Part shown: positions 1-4,562 of the stretch, piece after piece
Numbering within the stretch: the stretch's first letter is position 1
Layout of the letters: each line of letters begins with the position of its first letter
NCBI GenBank assembly: GCA_030593225.1
Contig: JAUVHP010000065.1
Location: 1 to 5,095, forward strand
Length of the DNA: 5,095 nt
Direction: 5' to 3'
Origin: an archaeon
GTDB taxonomy: Archaea > Nanobdellota > Nanobdellia > Pacearchaeales > GW2011-AR1
The notes under the pieces: generated by a model
Seen by the model: only the letters and a program-made list of their open reading frames with translations
Database searches by the model: none
Told to the model about the DNA's origin: nothing
Translations under genes and position numbers: made by a program

Positions 1-2
1 AA

Positions 3-194
3 AATCAAGATTTGATTGTGGTTCCTGGAAAAGTTTTATCGCAAGGTGAAATAGATAAAAAAGGAGTAATTGTTGCATTTAAATTTTCAGAAAAAGCAAA
101 AGAAAAACTAATAAAAGCTGGTTGTGAAGTAAAAAGTATAGTTGATGAAATTAAAAATAATCCTGATGCGGATAAAATAAAAATTTTAAAATGA
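3..194 (+). CDS. rpl18e: Ribosomal protein eL18 (L18e), C-terminal part
   Basis: This is the last 63 codons of the archaeal/eukaryotic large-subunit ribosomal protein eL18; the 5' part lies outside the window. The reading frame is already open at base 3 (N-Q-D-L-I), so the TTG at 12 is an internal leucine codon, not a start. Recognition rests on the family core VVPGKVLSQGE, followed by AFKFSEKAKEKLIKAG and a short acidic/basic tail; full-length family members are roughly 115-125 residues. The protein binds 23S rRNA. Its TGA stop overlaps the ATG of the uL13 gene (ATGA at 191-194), so the two are co-transcribed and probably translationally coupled. The order eL18-uL13-uS9 is the standard archaeal arrangement and marks this as host chromosome. 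Nothing in the visible part looks damaged. Confidence 0.93.
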   Translation, partial: NQDLIVVPGKVLSQGEIDKKGVIVAFKFSEKAKEKLIKAGCEVKSIVDEIKNNPDADKIKILK

Positions 195-583
195 AAATAA
201 TTGATGGAAAAAATATTGTGCTTGGAAGATTGGCTAGTTATGTTGCTAAAGAATTATTAAAAGGTGAAGAAATTTCTGTTGTTAATTGTAATGAAATTAT
301 AATTACTGGAAATAAAAAAGATATTGAAAGAAATTTCAAAGAAAAAAGAAGTAGATTTGGAAGCAGTCAAAAAGGACCAAAACATCATAAAACAAGTGAA
401 AAGATTGTGAAAAGGGCTATTAGGGGAATGTTGCCAGACCATCGTATGGGAAGAGGTAAAGTGGCTTTTAAAAAAGTAAAATGTTATAATAAGATTCCAA
501 AGGAATTGGAAGGTAAAGATGTAAGTAAATTTGAAACTGGAAAGAAAAGTAAATTTTCTAGAGTTCGTGAGTTTTTAAGATGA
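191..583 (+). CDS. rpl13: Ribosomal protein uL13
   Basis: Large-subunit ribosomal protein uL13 of 130 residues, slightly shorter than many archaeal homologues. Family features are the N-terminal IIDGKNIVLGRLASYVAKEL block, the VVNCNEIIITGNKK stretch, the GPKHHKTSEKIVKRAIRGMLPDHRMGRG region across residues ~62-90, and the basic C-terminus. It binds 23S rRNA during early 50S assembly. The ATG at 191 is chosen because it overlaps the eL18 stop and begins exactly where the family domain begins. No Shine-Dalgarno sequence is visible, which fits coupled translation. Its own TGA overlaps the uS9 start (ATGA at 580-583). The composition is AT-rich and lysine-rich like the neighbouring genes, and there is no sign of damage. 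Confidence 0.96.
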   Translation: MKIIDGKNIVLGRLASYVAKELLKGEEISVVNCNEIIITGNKKDIERNFKEKRSRFGSSQKGPKHHKTSEKIVKRAIRGMLPDHRMGRGKVAFKKVKCYNKIPKELEGKDVSKFETGKKSKFSRVREFLR

Positions 584-999
584 GTATTGAAAATAAATAT
601 AAAAAAATAATTGTATCTGGAAAAAGAAAAACAGCTGTTGCTAGGGCAGAAATTACAGAAGGTTCAGGGAAAGTTAAAATTAATGGTAAAGGGATAGAAA
701 CATTAACAATGTTTGATAAATTAAAAATAGATGAACCATTAAGAATTTCTGAAAAGATTTTGGGAAAAAATAATTTTAATGTAGAAATTAAAACTAATGG
801 TGGTGGAGAGAAAGGACAAATTGAAGCCGCACGACTTGCTTTGGCTAGAGCAATTATAGAATTTACAAAATCAAAAGAATTAACTGCTGCTTTTATGAAT
901 TATGATAGAAATTTATTGATAGCCGATGTAAGAAGAAAAGAGGCCTACAAACCAGGAGATAGTAAAGCGCGAGCGAAGAGACAATCAAGTAAACGTTGA
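580..999 (+). CDS. rps9: Ribosomal protein uS9
   Basis: Small-subunit ribosomal protein uS9, 139 residues, whose basic C-terminal tail reaches into the P site of the 30S subunit. Typical features are SGKRKTAVARAEI near residue 13, the GGG.KGQIEAARLALARAI block near residues 74-90, NYDRNLLIADVRRKEAYKPG, and the terminal tail ending KRQSSKR. The start overlaps the uL13 stop, and no independent promoter or ribosome binding site is seen. The gene is intact, but its 3' end is unusual. The final codons (976-996) are matched 59 bp downstream (1035-1055) by a second set encoding the same seven residues with different synonymous codons. This suggests the 3' end was replaced by a recoded copy. In archaea rpoN usually follows; here an opposing recombinase operon does. 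Confidence 0.96.
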   Translation: MSIENKYKKIIVSGKRKTAVARAEITEGSGKVKINGKGIETLTMFDKLKIDEPLRISEKILGKNNFNVEIKTNGGGEKGQIEAARLALARAIIEFTKSKELTAAFMNYDRNLLIADVRRKEAYKPGDSKARAKRQSSKR

Positions 1000-1003
1000 T
1001 TGT
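981..1003 (+). other. Hairpin spanning the uS9 stop codon
   Basis: ACAATCAA (981-988) and TTGATTGT (996-1003) are perfect 8-bp inverted arms around the 7-nt loop GTAAACG, and the TGA stop at 997-999 lies inside the right arm. It could be a transcript-end hairpin or part of a recombination or cleavage site at the uS9 terminus. No T-run follows directly; the nearest is T6 at 1073-1078. Confidence 0.45.
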
Positions 1004-1010
1004 ATCAATC

Positions 1011-1058
1011 GTCCGCCCAAGCGTGGTCGAACGAAAGAGGCAGAGTTCTAAGAGATAG
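1011..1058 (+). pseudogene. Second, displaced uS9 3' end (gene remnant)
   Basis: In the frame ending at TAG 1056-1058, bases 1035-1055 encode KRQSSKR, exactly the last seven residues of the intact uS9 upstream. Of 21 coding bases 10 differ, all synonymously (for example TCA versus AGT, AGT versus TCT, CGT versus AGA), and the stop is TAG rather than TGA. Upstream in the same frame the peptide reads RPSVVER. If one A of the AAA at 1034-1036 is removed, it instead reads RPPKRGRT-KRQSSKR, which looks more like a uS9 tail, so a 1-base frameshift is possible. Bases 1011-1040 are 19/30 G+C, far above the surroundings. The remnant's stop abuts the stop of the opposing operon (TAA at 1059-1061 on the minus strand) with no gap. 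It is read as a leftover host or donor gene end from element insertion. Confidence 0.7.
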
Positions 1059-1484
1059 TTATTTAATTCCCATTTTTTCTAATTTGTCTTGAACTTGATT
1101 GAATAATATTGAAGAGATTATTGGATTATGTTTTCCATTGTGAATTTGTCCATCAAATTTTATTTTACCTACGTAAGTAAAATTTTTTAGAATTTTTTTA
1201 AGACCATTTATTGAAAGATTATGTTTTTTTGCAAGTTTAGTTAAAGTCATATTTTTATTTAAAAATTCTTCAAATATTTCTTGTATTTCTCTAAAATTTT
1301 CTGAAGGAATTAAATTTTCTTTTTCAAATTTATATCCAAATGCTGGCCTAGACATGTGCAAACCTGTTAAGGCCTTTTTTATCATTCCTTTTTTTTGATT
1401 ATTTCTTAATTCTCTTAATCTTTGAATTTCTTGTTTTAGTTCTTGGTTCTCTTTTTGTAATTGTTCTAAAGTTTGTTGTGTCAT
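1059..1484 (-). CDS. Coiled-coil protein with serine-recombinase DNA-binding domain
   Basis: A 141-residue protein with no catalytic domain. Residues ~3-30 (LEQLQKENQELKQEIQRLREL) have the heptad pattern of a coiled coil. Residues ~46-137 match the 'recombinase' domain of large serine recombinases: RPAFGY, then EIQEIFEEFLN, a helix-turn-helix-like stretch LTKLAKKHNLSINGLKKIL, then TYVGKIKFDGQIHNGKHNPIIS and LFNQVQDKL. Over 45 aligned residues from SINGLKK onward it is identical to the HNH protein at 30, and the two genes also align visibly at DNA level (about 1143-1250 and 2200-2310), so they are paralogues. The ATG overlaps the HAD stop, and GAGG (1495-1498) sits 10 nt upstream as a ribosome binding site. 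Inferred role: a DNA-binding accessory that dimerises, or that supplies in trans the coiled coil missing from the short recombinase. Confidence 0.82.
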   Translation of the reverse strand: MTQQTLEQLQKENQELKQEIQRLRELRNNQKKGMIKKALTGLHMSRPAFGYKFEKENLIPSENFREIQEIFEEFLNKNMTLTKLAKKHNLSINGLKKILKNFTYVGKIKFDGQIHNGKHNPIISSILFNQVQDKLEKMGIK

Positions 1485-2110
1485 TTTATCAATTCCTCTA
1501 TTTCCTTAAAACATTGTTTATTATTTTTGAATAAGATTGTATTTATTTCTAATTTTTTAGCAGGTTTTATATTCCATTCTTGATTATCTATAAAAATTGT
1601 TTCTTTTGGATTTAATTTTAATTTTTTTAGAATTAATTTGTAAATTTTTATATTTGGTTTTCTAATTCCAACATCACAAGAAACAACAATAGGATTAAAC
1701 TTTTTATAAAATCTATTTGACATTAAGGCCTTTTTTGAAACATGCCATTGGTCAGATAAAATAGATATTTTGTAACCTTTATTTTTTAATTTAAATGCAT
1801 ATTTGAAAAGTTCCTTGTTTTGTTTAAAATGTCTTTTGTAGGCATTTATTAAAATTTTTTCTAGTTTTTTTTCAGATGTTTTAATATTTTTAGAGATAAT
1901 TAAAAGGGTTTTTTGTTTTGATATTTTTCCTTCAATTGATAAGGCATAAGTTGTGTCAATTGCATCAAACCATTGGTCAATGGAAATTTTTAATTTTTTT
2001 GAAATATAGTTGTGCACACCAAATAATCTGTGCCCTCTTAAGGGTTTATTTGTATATTTTCCTAATGCCAAAACCCCTCCAACATCAAAAATTATTGCTT
2101 TGATTTTCAT
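1481..2110 (-). CDS. HAD-superfamily hydrolase (phosphatase-like)
   Basis: A 209-residue HAD-fold protein. Motif I is IIFDVGGVL with the nucleophile Asp9; the usual second aspartate (DxD) is Gly11, as in the FDxGGVL branch of HAD subfamily I. A helical cap occupies residues ~15-100. Motif II is ILSDQW (Ser119), motif III is the lysine of RKPNIKIY (Lys151), and motif IV is FIDNQEWN (Asp175). It is probably a cytoplasmic phosphatase or related hydrolase; the substrate cannot be told from sequence. Losing the second Asp often changes or weakens phosphomonoesterase activity in this fold. The ATG overlaps the HNH stop by one base (TAATG), and the TGA overlaps the next start, so it is fully embedded in the recombinase operon. 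It may be cargo, or it may process nucleic-acid ends or nucleotides; the latter is speculation. Confidence 0.85.
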   Translation of the reverse strand: MKIKAIIFDVGGVLALGKYTNKPLRGHRLFGVHNYISKKLKISIDQWFDAIDTTYALSIEGKISKQKTLLIISKNIKTSEKKLEKILINAYKRHFKQNKELFKYAFKLKNKGYKISILSDQWHVSKKALMSNRFYKKFNPIVVSCDVGIRKPNIKIYKLILKKLKLNPKETIFIDNQEWNIKPAKKLEINTILFKNNKQCFKEIEELIK

Positions 2111-2733
2111 TATCCTTTAATCCATCCTTTGTTTTTTAATTTTTCTTGTACCTGTTCAAACAGCTGTTTGGACAGCAAAGGTTGGTGTTGTCCATCTGTA
2201 ATTTGTCCTGCAAATTTAATTTTTCCTAAGTAAGTTTGATTTGTGAGAATTTTTTTCAATCCATTTACAGAAAGATTATATTTTTTAGCTAATTGAGTTA
2301 AACTTATGTCTTGATTAAGAAATGTTTGATATATTTCTTGTACAACATAAGAATCATTTTTTGGAACTAATTGCTTATCTATCACTTGATAGCCTAAAGG
2401 AGCTTTTGTTACTAAATTCCCTCTTTCAAAAGAAAGATTCATCCCTCTCTTGGTTTTTTTGGATATGGAATAAGTAGAAATTCTAAAAGTATCTAAAATT
2501 TTTCCATCTATTTTTTCGTTTAAATATTTAATAAAAAATTTTTCTGAATCAGGAGCATAATTATGACAAATAGAGCAAAGAGTAATCAAATTGTCTAAAA
2601 TATCTTCTCCTCCAAAAACTCTTGGTTTGATATGATGAATTTCTAAATCAGTTATATTTGGATTATGAAAACCACACTTTTGGCAAATAAAATCATCTCT
2701 TTTGAAAGCTTGTTGTTTTAATTTAAAATTCAT
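2110..2733 (-). CDS. HNH nuclease fused to serine-recombinase DNA-binding domain
   Basis: A 207-residue two-domain protein. Residues 1-58 form an HNH nuclease with zinc cysteines C17xxC20 and C53xxC56 and the catalytic core EIHHIKPRVFGG (H33/H34), DNL (N48) and H57. After a linker (~60-105) comes the recombinase domain: KAPLGY, LVPKNDSYVVQEIYQTFLN, LTQLAKKYNLSVNGLKKIL, TYLGKIKFAGQITDGQHQP and LFEQVQEKL. No serine-recombinase catalytic domain is present. The reasonable inference is a nuclease guided by a recombinase-type DNA-binding domain, that is, a homing-like enzyme. All core HNH residues are present, so it is probably active. Its ATG lies one base after the recombinase stop, with GAGGT (2745-2749) inside the upstream gene as ribosome binding site. 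Its 3' part contains the palindrome repeated at 4321-4903. Confidence 0.88.
   Translation of the reverse strand: MNFKLKQQAFKRDDFICQKCGFHNPNITDLEIHHIKPRVFGGEDILDNLITLCSICHNYAPDSEKFFIKYLNEKIDGKILDTFRISTYSISKKTKRGMNLSFERGNLVTKAPLGYQVIDKQLVPKNDSYVVQEIYQTFLNQDISLTQLAKKYNLSVNGLKKILTNQTYLGKIKFAGQITDGQHQPLLSKQLFEQVQEKLKNKGWIKG
2157..2175. repeat. CAAACAGCTGTTTG palindrome plus GACAG inside the HNH gene
   Basis: The perfect 14-bp palindrome CAAACAGCTGTTTG is followed by GACAG. Read on the minus strand this is CTGTCCAAACAGCTGTTTG, whose first 16 bases match 4867-4882 and 4879-4894 exactly. It encodes part of LSKQLFEQV in the conserved recombinase domain and uses CTG leucine codons, which are uncommon in this AT-rich gene. 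It is therefore either a real copy of the repeat family embedded in a gene or a coding coincidence. Confidence 0.6.
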
Positions 2734-2734
2734 T

Positions 2735-3469
2735 TTATTTATTTACCTCATTAAAAAGTTCTTCAGTTATTATTGGTTTATGTTTTCCTTTATGAAGTTC
2801 ATCCTTATATTTTATTTTTCCAATATAAATTGGATTTTTAATAATTTGATAAAATGTTGAACTTGAAAGATTAAATTTTTCACAAATTGCCTTATAAGAA
2901 ATTCCTTGTGCCCACATTTCAAATATTTCTTGGATTTTGTGTTGATTTTCTGGATCTGGAACTAATTTTTTATTTTGATAAAAATAACCTAAAGGGGCTC
3001 TATAGAGAACCTCTCCAATTTTAATCTTTCTATCAAATGCTAGTTTGACCCTTTCCTTTACCATACCACGTTCTAATTGAGCAAAAACTCCTATTATTTG
3101 AAAGAATGCTTCCCCCATTGCACTTGTTGTGTCAATTTGTTCTGTGACAGATGTAAAATTTATTTTTTTACTTTTAAGGTCTTCAAGAACCATAATTAAA
3201 TCTTTTAAATTTCTTGAGAAACGATCTATCTTGTAAACAAGGATTATATCAAATTTTTTTTCTTTTGCGTCTCTTAGCATCAATTCGAGTGATGGTCTGT
3301 TCATTGAACCTGCCGAATACCCTGGGTCTTTATATAATCTAAATATTTCCCATCCTCTTGCATCACAAAAAGATTTACATTTATCTATTTGGGCATCTAT
3401 ACTATATCCTTCTTTAGCTTGTTCTTCTGTTGAAACACGGGTGTATATGGCTACTTTAGATATTGGCAT
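2735..3469 (-). CDS. Short serine recombinase (resolvase catalytic plus recombinase domain)
   Basis: A 244-residue site-specific serine recombinase. The N-terminal catalytic domain (1-~140) has YTRVSTEEQ with the nucleophile Ser13 and Arg11, YSAGSMNRPSLELML (Arg58), VYKIDRFSRN (Arg83, Arg86) and the long helix FAQLERGMVKERV, so the active site appears complete. Residues ~155-244 are the recombinase DNA-binding domain (RAPLGY...LVPDPEN...NPIYIGKIKY...GKHKPIITEELFNEV). Large serine recombinases are usually 450-600 residues and continue into a zinc ribbon with an inserted coiled coil. Here the protein stops right after the recombinase domain, so those parts are absent. The fourth gene of the operon encodes a coiled coil on a matching domain and may compensate. 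AGAGG (3478-3482) lies 8 nt before the ATG. It is the first gene of the operon and presumably mediates DNA integration, excision or inversion. Confidence 0.92.
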   Translation of the reverse strand: MPISKVAIYTRVSTEEQAKEGYSIDAQIDKCKSFCDARGWEIFRLYKDPGYSAGSMNRPSLELMLRDAKEKKFDIILVYKIDRFSRNLKDLIMVLEDLKSKKINFTSVTEQIDTTSAMGEAFFQIIGVFAQLERGMVKERVKLAFDRKIKIGEVLYRAPLGYFYQNKKLVPDPENQHKIQEIFEMWAQGISYKAICEKFNLSSSTFYQIIKNPIYIGKIKYKDELHKGKHKPIITEELFNEVNK

Positions 3470-3477
3470 GATTATTT

Positions 3478-3482
3478 CCTCT
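3478..3482 (-). promoter_or_regulatory. Ribosome binding site of the recombinase gene
   Basis: AGAGG on the minus strand, 8 nt before the ATG at 3469. This is a good match to the archaeal anti-Shine-Dalgarno sequence and supports the chosen start. Confidence 0.65.
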
Positions 3483-3514
3483 TTTATTATGTGAACTTAG
3501 GGTATTTCATTCCC

Positions 3515-3547
3515 ATAAGGGTTCCCTTATTGTTATAATATTATAAC
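3515..3547. promoter_or_regulatory. Two adjacent palindromes, likely operator
   Basis: ATAAGGG-TT-CCCTTAT (3515-3530) is followed by the perfect 16-bp palindrome GTTATAATATTATAAC (3532-3547). The octamer CCTTATTG occurs at 3525-3532 and again at 3547-3554, on both sides of the second palindrome. They overlap the predicted transcription start of the operon, so binding of a dimeric protein here would repress it. The serine recombinase or the coiled-coil protein are candidate binders (inference). Alternatively this is a recombination site. Confidence 0.55.
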
Positions 3548-3560
3548 CTTATTGGAAAAA

Positions 3561-3569
3561 CTATATAAA
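3561..3569 (-). promoter_or_regulatory. Archaeal TATA box of the recombinase operon
   Basis: TTTATATAG on the minus strand. A transcription start 25-27 bases downstream would fall near 3539, inside the 3532-3547 palindrome, and give a leader of about 70 nt. No convincing BRE purine tract precedes it, so the call is moderate. Confidence 0.5.
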
Positions 3570-3651
3570 TATTGCGTATAAATAGTAAATATCACTGCTT
3601 TTTTCTGAATTTTTCATAATATTTTGATTTATATTAAAAAATATAATAATT

Positions 3652-3679
3652 TTGTACACTTAGGTTAAGTAAGTTAATT
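3652..3679. repeat. 28-bp direct repeat, copy 1
   Basis: TTGT, two variable bases, then 22 identical bases starting ACTTAGGTTAAGTAAGTTAA; 26 of 28 positions match copy 2. It lies upstream of the decayed gene and is followed by AT-rich, TATA-like sequence. It could be an upstream regulatory element or the edge of an inserted segment. Confidence 0.85.
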
Positions 3680-3739
3680 ATATAGATTTAGATTTTTCAG
3701 ACCAATTAATTTTTTAATTCTACCAATTGTGGTACAAAA

Positions 3740-4149
3740 ATGATAAAAGAAATAACAAATCAATCCTCTGGATTAGAATTCAAGATTATTGGAAACCTAA
3801 TTCCAAAAAAATGTTTTCTTGATTTTGATGATTAAGAGGTTCTTGGACTATATCTTTTTTCAAGATATTCTTCAGACAAAACAACAAAAGAAGCATTATT
3901 TTTGGCTGTTGAATATAATGATTCATATCCAGAAAAAGATCCTGCTATAAGAATTATTCATGCTAATCAAGAAGCTCTAATTTTTAAAAATGGTAGAGTT
4001 CTCGCAAAATATTATTCAGTTGGTAGAATTTGGGGAGAATGGTCTACAAAGAAGAGGTTGCAGAAAGAGGAAGAACTCCAGAACAATATCAAATCTTATT
4101 ATCTATAGCTCAGAAAAGTGATTTATTAAATGATAATATGTCTGGCTGA
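3740..4149 (+). pseudogene. Decayed gene of unknown function
   Basis: The frame starting at ATG 3740 reads MIKEITNQSSGLEF... for 31 codons to TAA (3833-3835). It then continues in the same frame as protein-like sequence (EVLGLYLFSRYSSDKTTKEA, later IIHANQEALIFKNGRVLAKY) to TAG at 4106-4108. From about 4039 the neighbouring frame gives a more natural ending (YKEEVAERGRTPEQYQILL...) to TGA 4147-4149. This suggests one in-frame stop plus a frameshift near the GGGG at 4032-4035, in an ancestral protein of about 135 residues. The TTG at 3902 is not a credible start. I do not recognise the family. No signal peptide, membrane segment or catalytic motif is evident. It sits between the two 28-bp direct repeats and opposes the recombinase operon. 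An intact function for the 3902-4108 fragment cannot be excluded. Confidence 0.55.
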
Positions 4150-4231
4150 TTGAAAAAATAATTTATTTTACAGCAGAGTATATTTTTTATTTTTCCAATA
4201 ATTTTTTATTAGATTATAATTTAGAGAAATG

Positions 4232-4259
4232 TTGTGTACTTAGGTTAAGTAAGTTAATT
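4232..4259. repeat. 28-bp direct repeat, copy 2
   Basis: Matches 3652-3679 at 26 of 28 positions in the same orientation, exactly 580 bp away. Its first part, TGTGTACTTAGG (4233-4244), also matches 11 of 12 bases at 3490-3501 in the recombinase leader, a possible third, degraded copy. Confidence 0.85.
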
Positions 4260-4320
4260 TAAAAATTATTTATTTTCTTTAATTTTGCGGTTGTTTGTTA
4301 AAATTAATTTTACATTTAAG

Positions 4321-4468
4321 GGTGTTTGGACAGCTGTTTGTGTATTTTATAGACGGAAAAATAATTTTAGATTAAATTAAATATTAAAAAACAAACAGCT
4401 GTTTGTTAGTGTTGGTGGGTGTTTGGACAGCTGTTTGTTTGTGTTTTTTTGAAACAAACAGCTGTTTG
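4321..4468. repeat. Cluster of CAGCTG-centred palindromic repeats upstream of the HTH gene
   Basis: Two perfect palindromes CAAACAGCTGTTTG lie at 4392-4405 (extended to 18 bp, 4390-4407) and 4455-4468. Two copies of a 20-mer whose reverse complement is CAAACAGCTGTCCAAACACC lie at 4321-4340 and 4418-4437. CAGCTGTTTGTTT (4428-4440) can pair with AAACAAACAGCTG (4452-4464) in a 13-bp stem around a T-rich loop. The identical 20-mer occurs twice inside the downstream gene in the opposite orientation. The array looks like protein-binding sites or a dispersed genomic repeat. Confidence 0.85.
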
Positions 4469-4532
4469 TGTGGTAAAAAATAGGGAAATTTTTTGGTTTA
4501 AAAATCTAAAAATCAGCGACGAAAACAAAAGG

Positions 4533-4540
4533 TTTTTAAG
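4533..4540 (+). promoter_or_regulatory. Archaeal TATA box, leaderless promoter of the gene at 4563
   Basis: TTTTTAAG, preceded by the A-rich BRE-like stretch GAAAACAAAAGG. About 25 bases downstream lies the ATG at 4563 itself, and no Shine-Dalgarno sequence is present, so the mRNA is probably leaderless. This supports the 4563 start. Confidence 0.55.
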
Positions 4541-4562
4541 TATTATTTTTTTAATTAATATA

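Larger units (their letters stand above)
1059..3469 (-). mobile_element. Putative serine-recombinase/HNH element at the uS9 3' end
   Basis: Four minus-strand genes run from 3469 to 1059 with junctions of TAA-A-ATG, a 1-nt overlap (TAATG) and a 4-nt overlap (ATGA), so they form one tightly coupled operon. Three of the four products share the large-serine-recombinase 'recombinase' domain, and the operon abuts a duplicated uS9 gene end. This supports a mobile element using the uS9 3' end as its home. The outer boundary on the right is not defined. It may lie near the promoter (about 3570), at one of the direct repeats (3652 or 4232), or beyond the window. No terminal inverted repeats or target-site duplication were recognised. 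Confidence 0.55.
3470..3739. other. Intergenic region with operon control sequences
   Basis: No gene was found in these 270 bases. The left half holds the promoter region of the minus-strand operon, with two palindromes. The right half is very AT-rich, contains the first copy of the 28-bp direct repeat (3652-3679), and leads into the decayed plus-strand gene at 3740. A small inverted repeat TACCA-ATTG-TGGTA lies at 3721-3734, just before that gene's ATG. Confidence 0.6.
4150..4562. other. Non-coding region with direct repeat and palindrome cluster
   Basis: No credible gene was found in 413 bases. The left part is plain AT-rich sequence up to direct-repeat copy 2 (4232-4259). From 4321 to 4468 four copies of the CAGCTG-centred repeat are spread about 30-60 bases apart. 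The last ~90 bases hold the promoter of the gene at 4563. Confidence 0.7.

Noticed and set aside
257..442. 61-codon minus-strand open frame
   Set aside because: It lies entirely within the well-supported uL13 gene and is phenylalanine-rich, as expected for the antisense of a lysine-rich gene.
632..637. Another CAGCTG copy of the repeat family, in uS9
   Set aside because: It encodes the conserved KTAVAR motif of uS9, and the flanks do not match the full palindrome; coincidental.
1000..1058. tRNA 3' end used as attachment site
   Set aside because: GGTCGAACG resembles a T-loop piece, but no acceptor/T-stem pairing or CCA-proximal structure could be drawn; the uS9-tail reading is far stronger.
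1000..1100. Start of rpoN, expected after uS9 in archaea
   Set aside because: No frame encodes the zinc-binding N-terminus of RpoN; the region is the scar and the opposing operon.
1918..2103. 61-codon plus-strand open frame
   Set aside because: It is antisense to the HAD gene, whose motifs are clear; no promoter, ribosome binding site or recognisable domain.
3902..4108. Intact 68-residue gene starting at TTG
   Set aside because: The TTG has no ribosome binding site, and the same frame continues upstream through protein-like sequence to ATG 3740, interrupted only by one TAA. Better read as part of a decayed gene.
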